A program made the position numbers and the translations under genes. Of a DNA stretch of 64,000 nucleotides, positions 17,474 through 26,079 are shown piece by piece. This DNA comes from CANQDT01 sp051878935 (lineage in GTDB: Bacteria > Bacillota > Clostridia > Lachnospirales > Lachnospiraceae). The notes beneath the pieces are model-generated. The model was not told the origin of the DNA and did not search any database. It saw only the letters and a list, made by a program, of their open reading frames with translations. The DNA is taken from NCBI GenBank assembly GCA_051878935.1, contig JBJELB010000015.1:1-64000 (forward strand). The letters are read 5' to 3'. The stretch's first letter is position 1. Every line of letters starts with the position of its first letter.

Positions 17474-18326
17474 GTGTCTTCACCTTCTTTCGGTTCACAT
17501 TAAAAATCAGAATGATAAATAAGAATGCCGCCGTTACAAATTTCAAATCCGATGCACTTAATCCCAATGCGATTGCCGCCGCTACACACGCTTTATACAA
17601 AACAGAACCGACCACAACTGCTGTCGTGTCTTTTATACGATAGAAATTCCGAAACAGATTCGTACCCATGATTACGCTGGCAAGACCTATGACAATTGCA
17701 CCCGTGCCCATGGAAACATCGAAAAAGCCCTGCTGCTGACTCATAACAGCGCCGCTTAATGCCACCAGTGAATTGGCAATCGCCAGACCTGTAATCTTCA
17801 CCTTACCACTGTCCTTTGCTAATGATGTTACTATGACTTCATTATCACCAACAGCCCGCAGGAGAAAACCGGACTTTGTTTTCAAATACCCGTCTAACAT
17901 TAGTTTGGCAATTGCCGCAACGACGAGAATGACAATAAGGGTAGTATAGGGGCTAATAAAATCATTTGAAAAAATCGTCTTCTCTGCAAACAGCGGAACA
18001 TTTGCCTTTCCTGATGCAATACGCAGATTCACTGTATACAGAGCTGTCATGGTGATTACACTGGAAATCAGATCCCTTACGTGAAACTTAACGTGAATAA
18101 TTCCTGTTACCATGCCTGCTAACGCACCGGCAAGAGCCGCTATCAATAACGTCAAAACCGGATTCATCCCTTTTGTGATCAAAACGGCGCTGACTGCCGC
18201 CCCTAGCGGAAAACTTCCATCGACTGTCAAATCCGGGAAATCCAGTATTTTATATGTGATATAAACACCCAGGGCCAGGATTGCATAAATGAAACCCTGT
18301 TCCAATACACCCATTACTATCGTCAT
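17466..18326 (-). CDS. trpY: Tryptophan ABC transporter, permease
   Basis: 286 aa, 8-9 hydrophobic segments, LivH/RbsC-like branched permease family. Starts with ATG 18326 and PDLTVDGSFPLGAAV near residue 32, a segment typical of permeases paired with the ABC_sub_bind lipoprotein family. Lies 23 bp after trpX and overlaps trpZ. Substrate inferred from the T-box. Confidence 0.85.
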   Translation of the reverse strand: MTIVMGVLEQGFIYAILALGVYITYKILDFPDLTVDGSFPLGAAVSAVLITKGMNPVLTLLIAALAGALAGMVTGIIHVKFHVRDLISSVITMTALYTVNLRIASGKANVPLFAEKTIFSNDFISPYTTLIVILVVAAIAKLMLDGYLKTKSGFLLRAVGDNEVIVTSLAKDSGKVKITGLAIANSLVALSGAVMSQQQGFFDVSMGTGAIVIGLASVIMGTNLFRNFYRIKDTTAVVVGSVLYKACVAAAIALGLSASDLKFVTAAFLFIILIFNVNRKKVKTHA

Positions 18327-18349
18327 TCTTATTCTCCTATATCTCTCAT

Positions 18350-19357
18350 CTATCCTTCAATCGTATCAAACACTTCCGCTGCTTCTGCAATCTTATGCTC
18401 AATTGATATTCCCAAATCATCAGCTGCTTTCTGATTCATATATAAGCTTCCTTCTTCAATGATTTCAAAATTCATTTCACTTGCTTTTACTTCACCTTTT
18501 AATACCTTTGCAGCCATATGTCCTGTCTGAATACCAAGTTTCACATAATCAAGTCCTACTGCTGCAACACAGCCAATCTTCACCTGTTCAATCTCACTTC
18601 CGAACACCGGAATACCTGCTGCATTGGCTTTATCTAAAACTGTTGGTAACGCGCTCACTACTGTATTGTCTGTCAGATTGGTGATACAATCCACTTTTTT
18701 CAAAAGGCTGTCAGTTGCAAGTGGCACATCTGCAACAGCCGTTACACCCTGTTCCACAATCGTAAAGCCAAAATCGGCTGCTTTTTCTTTATATTCCTCA
18801 ATAGCAGATACCGAATTCACTTCACTGGTAGTATATAAGATACCGATATTCTGGGCATCCGGTAACAGTTCACGAATCATCTGCAGCTGTTCCGTAACCG
18901 GTAATTTATCCGATGTTCCCGTTATTTCACCAACCGGTGTACCATCTTCATTGGCAAGCTGGGCTGCAACCGGATCCGTTACAGCAGTAAAGATTGTTGG
19001 GATATTTGCTTTGCTGGCAGCATTATAACAAGCCATCGCGGATGGTGTTGCAATACCACACATCAAATCTGTCTTTTGTGACACAAAATTCGATGCAATC
19101 TGTCCAGCGGTTCCTGTATCTGCATTTGCATTCTGCAAATCGATTTCCAGATTTACCCCTTCTTCAATTCCTTCTTCCCTCAAGCCTTCCACAAAGCCCT
19201 CATAGCAGTTATCCAAAGATCCATGCTGTGCAAACTGACTCACACCAATTTTGTATGTTTGTGTCGTAGAATCCTCCACAGTCTTGGAAGTTCCACATCC
19301 TGTCAGACTTCCTGCCAATAAAATACCTGTCATCATTGTAGCTACTAATTTTCTCAT
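18350..19357 (-). CDS. trpX: Tryptophan ABC transporter, substrate-binding lipoprotein
   Basis: 335 aa. Lipoprotein signal with lipobox LTGC around Cys21, then the ABC_sub_bind fold (KIGVSQFAQHGSLDNCYEGF; FVSQKTDLMCGIATPSA; GILYTTSEVNS). Captures substrate outside the membrane. First gene after the T-box; a 215-bp leader with hairpins separates it from the T-box terminator. Confidence 0.87.
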   Translation of the reverse strand: MRKLVATMMTGILLAGSLTGCGTSKTVEDSTTQTYKIGVSQFAQHGSLDNCYEGFVEGLREEGIEEGVNLEIDLQNANADTGTAGQIASNFVSQKTDLMCGIATPSAMACYNAASKANIPTIFTAVTDPVAAQLANEDGTPVGEITGTSDKLPVTEQLQMIRELLPDAQNIGILYTTSEVNSVSAIEEYKEKAADFGFTIVEQGVTAVADVPLATDSLLKKVDCITNLTDNTVVSALPTVLDKANAAGIPVFGSEIEQVKIGCVAAVGLDYVKLGIQTGHMAAKVLKGEVKASEMNFEIIEEGSLYMNQKAADDLGISIEHKIAEAAEVFDTIEG

Positions 19358-19447
19358 TTTTCTCTTCTCCTTTTCTCTTTTACATACAACGCGGAATTAG
19401 CTGCCACCAGCTCCGGCTTCGCCGTCGCTGTTCTTGCGTCCGCCAAA

Positions 19448-19532
19448 TGATAGTTCGCTCCGGCGAACTATCACCTTTGCCGAGATGTAAACGAGCAGAA
19501 GCAAGCTTCTGCCTGTTTACACACTCGGCAAG
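19448..19532 (-). repeat. Two near-perfect hairpins in the trpX leader
   Basis: Between the T-box terminator and trpX. Hairpin 1, 19448-19473, has perfect 11-bp arms (TGATAGTTCGC, loop TCCG). Hairpin 2, 19476-19532, is three stacked stems: TTGCCGAG/CTCGGCAA, GTAAAC/GTTTAC and GCAGAAGC/GCTTCTGC separated by 2-3 base internal loops. Weaker pairing of flanks (CGC...CAAATGAT with ATGATTTG) suggests a larger fold. Neither is followed by a T-run, so these are not terminators. May be an inserted palindromic element or a further leader control. Confidence 0.75.
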
Positions 19533-19573
19533 GGATGATTTGATGGTGCGACATCGCTTTTCGGACTTTTGCA

Positions 19574-19606
19574 ACAAAAAACCGCCTCAAGATAAATCTT
19601 GAGACG
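19574..19606 (-). terminator. T-box intrinsic terminator
   Basis: Minus-strand stem CCGTCTCAAGAT / ATCTTGAGGCGG (19581-19606) followed by TTTTTT (19575-19580). The alternative antiterminator uses the 5' side together with the T-box bulge. Confidence 0.9.
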
Positions 19607-19829
19607 GATCATATTTCCGCGGTACCACTCAAATTGATGCGTCAGCATCCACTCTATCATACACCATCATGCATGCCCTATTGATAACGGATTGGGTCTC
19701 CCGTCGACGCCTACTATCATTTCAGGTCGCCCTCAAAAGTCCATTCAGTTAAAGACGGCATATCGCATTCTCACCACCAGCGACTCTCTGAAATGCTACC
19801 ATATAACCTACTACTCTTTCTCATCGGTT
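19574..19829 (-). ncRNA. T-box riboswitch, tryptophan-specific
   Basis: Read on the minus strand from a start near 19829. Stem I region is followed by a specifier loop with AACTGAATGGACTTTTGAG: in the usual GAA-codon-AC context the specifier is UGG (Trp), 19741-19743. The conserved T-box GAGTGGTACCGCGG lies at 19615-19628 and is followed by the terminator 19574-19606. Uncharged tRNA-Trp should pair with both and stabilise the antiterminator, turning on trpXYZ when tryptophan is scarce. Confidence 0.93.
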
Positions 19830-19835
19830 AATGCT

Positions 19836-19864
19836 ATTCTATTCTCTTCCTCCTACTTTGTCAA
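19836..19864 (-). promoter_or_regulatory. Promoter of the T-box/trpXYZ operon
   Basis: Minus-strand TTGACA (19859-19864), exactly 17-bp spacer, TAGAAT (19836-19841). It begins 10 bp after the stop of the SpoIIM-like gene. Confidence 0.85.
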
Positions 19865-19873
19865 GGGAGATTT

Positions 19874-20203
19874 TTAATTCAATACCAGCATCCACTGGAT
19901 ACAGGCAACATTTGCAAAAGCAAAACCCAGCAGAAATCCTGCCAGGGCACAGAAACAGTGAAAAGGCAAAATACAATAAAGAACAAAAGCAGCAATTGCC
20001 TCCTTCACACGTACTATCACCGTACTTAAAATGATATCCTTGCGATAAGAAAGATTCCCGACAACTTCCATAAAAGAATAATAATAGGAATCTCCCAAAC
20101 CGTTTCGCGTCCAATAACCATAATGAAAATAGATGGAACCGAAAAGTACGCCGATAAACAGTAATCCCAAAAACAGGTAAAACCTGCGTCTACGCTCTTT
20201 CAC
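19874..20203 (-). CDS. SpoIIM-like protein, short form
   Basis: 109 aa with a basic start, helix at about 8-24 (LFLGLLFIGVLFGSIYF) and two further hydrophobic segments ending in a Gly-rich helix (ALAGFLLGFAFAN). This resembles the N-terminal half of stage II sporulation protein M, part of the engulfment machinery, usually about 200 aa. Adjacency to nudF, also seen in Bacillus, supports the call. The C-terminal half is absent: the stop at 19874 is followed within 10 bp by the trp promoter, so the gene is either truncated or a natural short form. A different small membrane protein cannot be excluded. Confidence 0.5.
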   Translation of the reverse strand: MKERRRRFYLFLGLLFIGVLFGSIYFHYGYWTRNGLGDSYYYSFMEVVGNLSYRKDIILSTVIVRVKEAIAAFVLYCILPFHCFCALAGFLLGFAFANVACIQWMLVLN

Positions 20204-20228
20204 ACTCGTCCTTATGTTTTTAATTATT

Positions 20229-20777
20229 TTATGCTTGAGACTGTTCCTTTAGAACTTGCTGATACATCATAATTGCTGTAATGGTTTTTGCATCAATGAT
20301 AGTACCCTGCATAATCATCTGAATTAACTCGTCCAAAGAATATGTCAGAATCTCAATATTTTCATCCTCATCCAAGTGCTGCTCTTTTTGTTTAGAAGCC
20401 TTCGTCCAGTACAAATGAACGATCTCACTGCTGAATCCGATTGCCGTCACAATACTGGACAGATGATGCACTTCACCGGCACTATAACCCGTCTCCTCTT
20501 CTAATTCCCGCACCGCAGCAGCCATCGGGTCCAGCTCTCCGGGATTGATTCCGCCTGCCGGAATCTCCAATGTCATACGATCCAGGGAATTACGATATTG
20601 CTTTACCATCACAATGTTTCCATCTTCATTGACCGGCAGGATAGCTGATGCTCCATTGTGTTTAACAAAATCCCATTCCACTTCCTTACCGTTTGGAAGC
20701 TGAATGTAATCCCGGTAAAACTCCACGATTTTTCCTTTATATGCCAGTTCCTGACGCAGTCTTTTGTATTCTCCCAT
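20229..20777 (-). CDS. nudF: ADP-ribose pyrophosphatase (Nudix)
   Basis: 182 aa. Nudix box at about residues 75-97 (GGINPGE ... RELEEETGY), one residue longer than the textbook G-x5-E-x7-RE spacing. Preceded by VVKQYRN-type strand (VMVKQYRNSLDRMTLEIPAG) characteristic of ADP-ribose hydrolases, which split ADP-ribose to AMP and ribose-5-phosphate. Lies 25 bp upstream of the SpoIIM-like gene. Confidence 0.9.
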   Translation of the reverse strand: MGEYKRLRQELAYKGKIVEFYRDYIQLPNGKEVEWDFVKHNGASAILPVNEDGNIVMVKQYRNSLDRMTLEIPAGGINPGELDPMAAAVRELEEETGYSAGEVHHLSSIVTAIGFSSEIVHLYWTKASKQKEQHLDEDENIEILTYSLDELIQMIMQGTIIDAKTITAIMMYQQVLKEQSQA

Positions 20778-20871
20778 ATCACTCTCACCTTTCCTATTTG
20801 GATTCTATTGTTATATTCTACTACCAACTATAGGAAAAGTCATCTGGTTTCTTTGAGAATCTTTCCGATGA

Positions 20872-21357
20872 AAAAGGTTGTGGTCCTTTTTTACGAAAAA
20901 ATGTCGCTTGCCCCGGCGGCTGCCGCTGACTGCGGTGCGTATTTGTTTTTTCTTGCACCGTTTTCCGGTTTAAGAAAGACATTGCACTCCATGTCCATCA
21001 CACTTGATTACGCGCCTTATGAGCCAACTCATCCACCGAAGTGTTTCAAATATCTTTTTTATGCCGTTTTTGGTAACCACTTGCAACGCAAGTGATTGCC
21101 TACTTGCCCGCCATCCCGAAGGGATTTTCATGCGGGCAATTCCCGTCGATTTGGAAACCGAGCGGAAGCGTGCATAAAAAGATATTGAAAGCACTGACGG
21201 TGGATTCAAACAACTCAGCGGTGCGTTTCGTGATGTCCATTGGAGTGCTTGTCTTTCTAAAAACCGGGATGTCTGCGAAAAAACAGATACACACTGCAGC
21301 CAGTGGCAGCCACCGGGGAAAACACATTTTTTCGTAAAAAAAGGACCACAACCTTTT
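20872..21357. repeat. Large palindromic intergenic element, copy A (486 bp)
   Basis: The whole interval folds as one imperfect hairpin. Outer arms: 20872-20904 and 21325-21357 are nearly identical in inverse (AAAAGGTTGTGGTCC, then a T-run, ACGAAAAAATGT). Next, CCCCGG-GGCTGCC ... TGTTTTTTC is repeated inversely with about 80 percent identity. Inner stem 21051-21064 pairs with 21172-21184 (TATCTTTTTTATGC / GCATAAAAAGATA). The apex has two small hairpins (CACTTGC/GCAAGTG; TTGCCCGC/GCGGGCAA). A 131-codon minus frame crosses it but looks non-coding. Same arm sequence as copies at 45970 and 61308. Confidence 0.9.
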
Positions 21358-21390
21358 GGCTGCAATCCTCTCTCATAGACTATTCATCTA

Positions 21391-22944
21391 TTACTTCGCA
21401 AAATCGGTTACACGCGACTCACGGATTAAGCTTACTTTAATATGTCCCGGGTATTCCATCTCATTTTCTATACGATTTGAAATATCTCGTGCAAGTAAGA
21501 CCATATCTGCGTCACTAACCTGTTCTGGAACTACCATAACACGAATTTCACGACCTGCCTGAATAGCAAAAGTTTTATCTACGCCCTTGAAGGAATCGCC
21601 GATTTCCTCCAATTGTTTTAATCTTGTTGTATAAGAGTCTAATGTTTCTCTGCGAGCACCCGGTCTGGCAGCAGAAATCGCATCTGCAGCCTGGACGATC
21701 CATGCTATCTGGGATTCCGGCTCAACATCACCATGATGGGAATGTACCGCATTAATCACTGTTTTTGATTCTTTGTATTTCTTACAAAGATCCACTCCAA
21801 TCTCAATATGAGATCCCTCAATTTCATGGTCAATGGATTTACCAATATCATGTAATAAACCTGCTCGCTTCGCCAAACGAATATCCAGTCCCAATTCTCC
21901 GGCCAAAAGTCCACACAAGTGGGCGACTTCAACAGAATGCTTCAAAGCGTTCTGACCATAACTGGTTCTGAATTTCATCTTACCTAACAAACGAATGAGT
22001 TCCGGATGAATGCCCGGCACTCCAACCTCAAGTGCAGCTGCTTCTCCTTCCTCACGCATCATTGTTTCAACTTCTTTTTGGGCTTTTTCAACAGTTTCTT
22101 CAATTCTTGCCGGATGAATACGGCCATCAATGATCAGTTTCTCTAAAGCCAGTCTCGCAACCTCTCTGCGGACCGGATCAAAGCTGGATAATACGACTGC
22201 TTCCGGAGTATCATCAATAATCAGCTCAACACCTGTCAGAGTCTCAAGTGTTCGGATATTACGTCCTTCACGACCAATAATACGTCCCTTCATCTCATCA
22301 TTCGGCAACTGTACCAACGTAATCGTCGCTTCCGCAACATGATCCGCTGCACATTTCTGAATCGCAGTAATCACGATTTCTTTTGCCTTTTTACCAGCCT
22401 CTTCTTTTGCCCTTGTCTCTAATTCCTTTACAAGAACTGCTGTCTCATGTTTTACTTCATCCTCAACTGTCTTCAATAAATATTCTTTTGCTTGTTCAGA
22501 GGTTAATCCAGAAATACGTTCTAGTTCCTGTTGACGTTTCAGAATCAGTTCCTGTACAAGTTCTTTTTCTTTCTCAAGCTCTGCTTCACGAACATTCATC
22601 TTGGCTTCTCTTTTCTCAAGAGTCTCTGACTTGCGTTCGATTGCTTCTTCCTTGTTCAGAACACGCTTCTCGTAACGTTGCAATTCATTTCTGCGTTCCT
22701 TTGTCTCTTTCTCAAACTCATTCTTTGCCTTGATGGATTCTTCCTTCGCTTCCAAAAGAGCTTCACGCTTCTTTGCTTCAGCAGTACGAACTCCATCATC
22801 TATAATCTCACGCGCCTTTTCTTCTGCGCTTCCAATTTTCGCTTCCACAATTTTCTTGCGATAAGCATTGCAGATAACCCAGGTCAAAGGTACGGCTATG
22901 ATTAACGTAATGAGTACAGCAATAACTACAGTTAAAATCGCCAC
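21391..22944 (-). CDS. rny: Ribonuclease Y
   Basis: 517 aa. Membrane-anchored endoribonuclease that starts mRNA decay in Firmicutes. N-terminal helix (about 5-26), long charged coiled coil (about 35-200), KH domain with GRIIGREGRNIRTLE, and HD domain with HDIGKSIDHE near 365. Length and order are normal. AAGGAGGTGC precedes ATG 22944. Downstream of recX by 89 bp. Confidence 0.97.
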   Translation of the reverse strand: MAILTVVIAVLITLIIAVPLTWVICNAYRKKIVEAKIGSAEEKAREIIDDGVRTAEAKKREALLEAKEESIKAKNEFEKETKERRNELQRYEKRVLNKEEAIERKSETLEKREAKMNVREAELEKEKELVQELILKRQQELERISGLTSEQAKEYLLKTVEDEVKHETAVLVKELETRAKEEAGKKAKEIVITAIQKCAADHVAEATITLVQLPNDEMKGRIIGREGRNIRTLETLTGVELIIDDTPEAVVLSSFDPVRREVARLALEKLIIDGRIHPARIEETVEKAQKEVETMMREEGEAAALEVGVPGIHPELIRLLGKMKFRTSYGQNALKHSVEVAHLCGLLAGELGLDIRLAKRAGLLHDIGKSIDHEIEGSHIEIGVDLCKKYKESKTVINAVHSHHGDVEPESQIAWIVQAADAISAARPGARRETLDSYTTRLKQLEEIGDSFKGVDKTFAIQAGREIRVMVVPEQVSDADMVLLARDISNRIENEMEYPGHIKVSLIRESRVTDFAK

Positions 22945-23033
22945 AGGAGCACCTCCTTATTTAGTTTTCATTGTACATAATACATAATACAACTATCTTA
23001 TTCTATACTTAGATACTGTAATTGTCAAGTACT

Positions 23034-23636
23034 TTACAGATTCTGGTACGCGCGAATCGCTCCCTGAATATCACTGTATTGATATCCCTTTCGCATAAAA
23101 TAGGCATATTGTTTTGACAGTTCCCTCTCATCCAGTGTTTTACCCTTCAATCGTTTTGCAACCAGTCCTTCCAGACCGGTACAATCCTCTAAATTCATCT
23201 CCTCAACAACATTGGTAATCTGCTCCGGTACTAACCCCTTTAACTGAAGTTCATATTGCATCTGCCGAATACTGCGCTTCTTATGATAAACTTCCAAATA
23301 CCTTCTGATGTATGCATCATCATCCAGATAATGATACTTTTGCAGGAAAGCCACAATCTCATCCGAAACACGCTGTGGATAGCCTTCCTTTTCCAGTTGC
23401 TGCTTCATCTGGGAAACAGTTCGCTCTTTATATTCTATCAAATATAAGGCTCGATTCTTGCCGCGAGGTAATAAGATATCTTTTTCTATCGAAGACACCG
23501 TCTCCGATGTAATCTCACAACCTTCTTCAAGATGAAACTTCTGAATTTCCTTATAATACAGAGTAAAGGCATACATCTCGTCGATGTATACCTTTCTCTT
23601 TCCTTTACTTATCGCTTCAATACAAGTAATGTTCAT
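23034..23636 (-). CDS. recX: RecA regulator RecX
   Basis: 200 aa, three-helix RecX repeats with LKxKG-type turns (QMKQQLEKEGYPQRV; MQYELQLKGL). RecX binds RecA filaments and limits strand exchange. It starts 1 bp after recA, so both share the LexA-box promoter at 24751-24786. Confidence 0.93.
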   Translation of the reverse strand: MNITCIEAISKGKRKVYIDEMYAFTLYYKEIQKFHLEEGCEITSETVSSIEKDILLPRGKNRALYLIEYKERTVSQMKQQLEKEGYPQRVSDEIVAFLQKYHYLDDDAYIRRYLEVYHKKRSIRQMQYELQLKGLVPEQITNVVEEMNLEDCTGLEGLVAKRLKGKTLDERELSKQYAYFMRKGYQYSDIQGAIRAYQNL

Positions 23637-23637
23637 T

Positions 23638-24708
23638 TTATTTTTCCTCTGGGGTTTCTGCCAAAGCAGCCGCTACATCAGCAGGCATCTCTTCTGCTTC
23701 CTCCTGTGCATTTGGCTTTACTAATAATTTTTCGCGAATCATGCTATCCAGTTTCTTGGCAATCTCCGGATTGTCTGTCAGAAACTGTTTGGCATTCTCA
23801 CGACCTTGTCCAATCTTATTTCCTTCGTAGGCATACCATGCCCCGCTCTTGTTCACAGCACCGATTTCCACAGCTAAATCTAAAATATCACCTTCTGTAG
23901 AAATTCCCTTACCAAACATAATATCAAATTCTGCTTCTTTAAAAGGAGGTGCCACTTTATTCTTCACTACTTTGACACGAGTATGGTTACCAACGATTTC
24001 TCCGCCTTGTTTCAGTGCTTCTACCCGTCTGACATCCAAACGGACGGATGAGTAAAACTTCAAGGCACGTCCACCGGTCGTCGTCTCCGGATTACCAAAC
24101 ATGATACCAACCTTTTCACGAAGCTGGTTAATAAATACCACGACACAATTCGACTTACTAATGACTGCTGTCAGTTTTCGAAGTGCCTGAGACATCAGAC
24201 GCGCGTGTAAACCAACATGGGAGTCACCCATCTCGCCATCAATCTCTGCTTTCGGTACTAGGGCTGCAACCGAGTCAACAATAATAATATCGACTGCACC
24301 GGAACGTACCATCGTCTCTGTAATCTCCAAGGCTTGTTCTCCGTTATCCGGCTGTGAAATGTATAAATCATTAATATCAACGCCAATATTCTTCGCATAA
24401 ACAGGATCCAATGCATGCTCCGCATCAATAAATCCTGCGATACCGCCCTGTTTCTGCACCTCTGCAATCATATGAAGCGCAACCGTAGTCTTACCTGAGG
24501 ATTCAGGTCCGTAAATCTCTACAATACGACCCCTTGGAATACCACCGACGCCCAATGCAATATCCAGGCTGAGAGACCCTGTGGAAATCGCTTCCACATT
24601 CATATTAACTGCTGTTTCTCCAAGCTTCATAACAGCACCTTTTCCGTAATGTCTTTCAATCTGTGAAAGTGCCGCTTCCAGTGCTTTTTGCTTCTCTTCT
24701 TTACCCAT
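23638..24708 (-). CDS. recA: Recombinase RecA
   Basis: 356 aa. Walker A GPESSGKT at 67-74, Walker B IIIVDSVAALVPKAE, DNA-binding loop L2 with FINQLREKVGIMFGNPETT. Acidic C-terminal tail (EEAEEMPADVAAALAETPEE). Mediates strand exchange and LexA cleavage. Under an SOS-type promoter. Confidence 0.98.
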   Translation of the reverse strand: MGKEEKQKALEAALSQIERHYGKGAVMKLGETAVNMNVEAISTGSLSLDIALGVGGIPRGRIVEIYGPESSGKTTVALHMIAEVQKQGGIAGFIDAEHALDPVYAKNIGVDINDLYISQPDNGEQALEITETMVRSGAVDIIIVDSVAALVPKAEIDGEMGDSHVGLHARLMSQALRKLTAVISKSNCVVVFINQLREKVGIMFGNPETTTGGRALKFYSSVRLDVRRVEALKQGGEIVGNHTRVKVVKNKVAPPFKEAEFDIMFGKGISTEGDILDLAVEIGAVNKSGAWYAYEGNKIGQGRENAKQFLTDNPEIAKKLDSMIREKLLVKPNAQEEAEEMPADVAAALAETPEEK

Positions 24709-24750
24709 TTATGTAATCTCCTCTTCTAAATCATCTTGTTCCATATGCCG

Positions 24751-24786
24751 AGTATATCATATTTCCGTTAATCGAACAAGTGTTTT
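24751..24786 (-). promoter_or_regulatory. recA promoter with overlapping LexA (SOS) box
   Basis: Minus-strand TTGTTC (24774-24779), 17-bp spacer, TATACT (24751-24756). On the plus strand CGAACAAGTGTTTT (24773-24786) matches the Firmicute LexA consensus CGAAC-N4-GTTC at all but the last positions and covers the -35, as expected for repression by LexA. Confidence 0.8.
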
Positions 24787-24840
24787 CTTTTTTAAATTTT
24801 CTTTAAACAGAGATTACCATATGTTTACATTTTTGTCAAT

Positions 24841-26079
24841 CTAATCTTGCAATTCCTCTCTCAATACAACTAAGGCCTTCTGTACCGCTGCCTCTCGTAC
24901 CTTCTTTCGGTTCCCGATAAAATGATACTCTTGTGCATATACTCTCTCGTCCGTTGCACAGCCAATATAAACCAGTCCAACCGGTTTCTCATCCGTTCCG
25001 CCACCCGGTCCGGCTATCCCCGTTACCGAAATAGCAATATCTGCTCCGGCTTGCGCGAGTGCTCCCTGCGCCATCTCTTTTGCGGTCTGTCCGGACACTG
25101 CACCATACCGCTCCAGTGTATCAGGTGAGACATGAATGGCACGTTGCTTTGCTTCATTCGCATACGTTACAAAGCCCTGATGAAATACTTCCGATGCTCC
25201 GGGCACATTGGTCAGTCGTCCGGCTATCATCCCACCGGTACAGGATTCTGCAAATGTAACTGTTATGTTCTGTTCCTTGAGTTTCTCTACCAGAGCCTGT
25301 TCCAGAGTAACCTCCTCTGAGGTCGTAAAGATATGAGTCCCAAACCGTTTCTTTAATTCTGCAACGACCGGCTGTACCAGCATCTTACCTTTTTCTTCAC
25401 TTTCTGCCATTGCTGTCACACGTAAATGAACTTCCCCCGTTTTAGCATATGGCGCAACGGTAGGATTGGTCATACCGGTAATCAAATCATCCGCCATGGT
25501 AGCAGCCACACTTTCTGTGATACCAACCATTTTAACCATTTCTGTATATAGCGCCCCCGGCTGCAGACTCTTTAAATATGATTTCAAGGAATTCTGATAC
25601 ATCGGAATACACTCATTTGGAGGACCAGGCAGCAACGCAATTCGTTTTCCATCCTTCTCCAGGACCATACCGGGTGCTGTTCCATTCGGATTATGCATAA
25701 TCCATGCACCTTCCGGAATCATTGCCTGTTTCCAGTTATTCTCTGTTGCGTTAGCGATTCCCATCCGTTTAAAATAGGCTTCCAGTTCCGCAACAACGGT
25801 CTCATCCCGGTATAGTGACAGGCCCAGACAATCAGCTGCTACTTCTTTTGATAAATCATCCGGTGTCGGTCCCAAACCACCGGTCATAATCACCATATCC
25901 GAACGTTCCAGCGCCATCTTCAGTGCTTCCTTCAAACGTCCCTCATTATCGCCAACCGTCGTTTGATAATAGACCGATATGCCAAGCAATGCCAGCTGTT
26001 CTGAGAGATAGCTGGCATTGGTGTTTACAATATTTCCTAACAGGATTTCTGTTCCAACGGATATTAATTCAACAATCAT
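24841..26079 (-). CDS. cinA: CinA, competence/damage-inducible protein (nicotinamide-nucleotide amidase type)
   Basis: 412 aa. N-terminal MoCF-like domain (ELISVGTEILLGNIVNTN; TGGLGPTPDDLS) and C-terminal NMN-deamidase-type domain (TFAESCTGGMIAGRLT; SVTGIAGPGGGTDEKPVG). Both domains complete. Recycles pyridine nucleotides. Overlaps pgsA by 4 bp and lies 132 bp before recA, the conserved cinA-recA order. Confidence 0.95.
   Translation of the reverse strand: MIVELISVGTEILLGNIVNTNASYLSEQLALLGISVYYQTTVGDNEGRLKEALKMALERSDMVIMTGGLGPTPDDLSKEVAADCLGLSLYRDETVVAELEAYFKRMGIANATENNWKQAMIPEGAWIMHNPNGTAPGMVLEKDGKRIALLPGPPNECIPMYQNSLKSYLKSLQPGALYTEMVKMVGITESVAATMADDLITGMTNPTVAPYAKTGEVHLRVTAMAESEEKGKMLVQPVVAELKKRFGTHIFTTSEEVTLEQALVEKLKEQNITVTFAESCTGGMIAGRLTNVPGASEVFHQGFVTYANEAKQRAIHVSPDTLERYGAVSGQTAKEMAQGALAQAGADIAISVTGIAGPGGGTDEKPVGLVYIGCATDERVYAQEYHFIGNRKKVREAAVQKALVVLREELQD

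Noticed and set aside
20970..21365. 131-codon minus-strand open frame across palindromic copy A
   Set aside because: No ribosome site, Cys/Trp/Arg-rich low-quality composition, and both arms are explained by the inverted repeat; a similar frame is absent in copy C.
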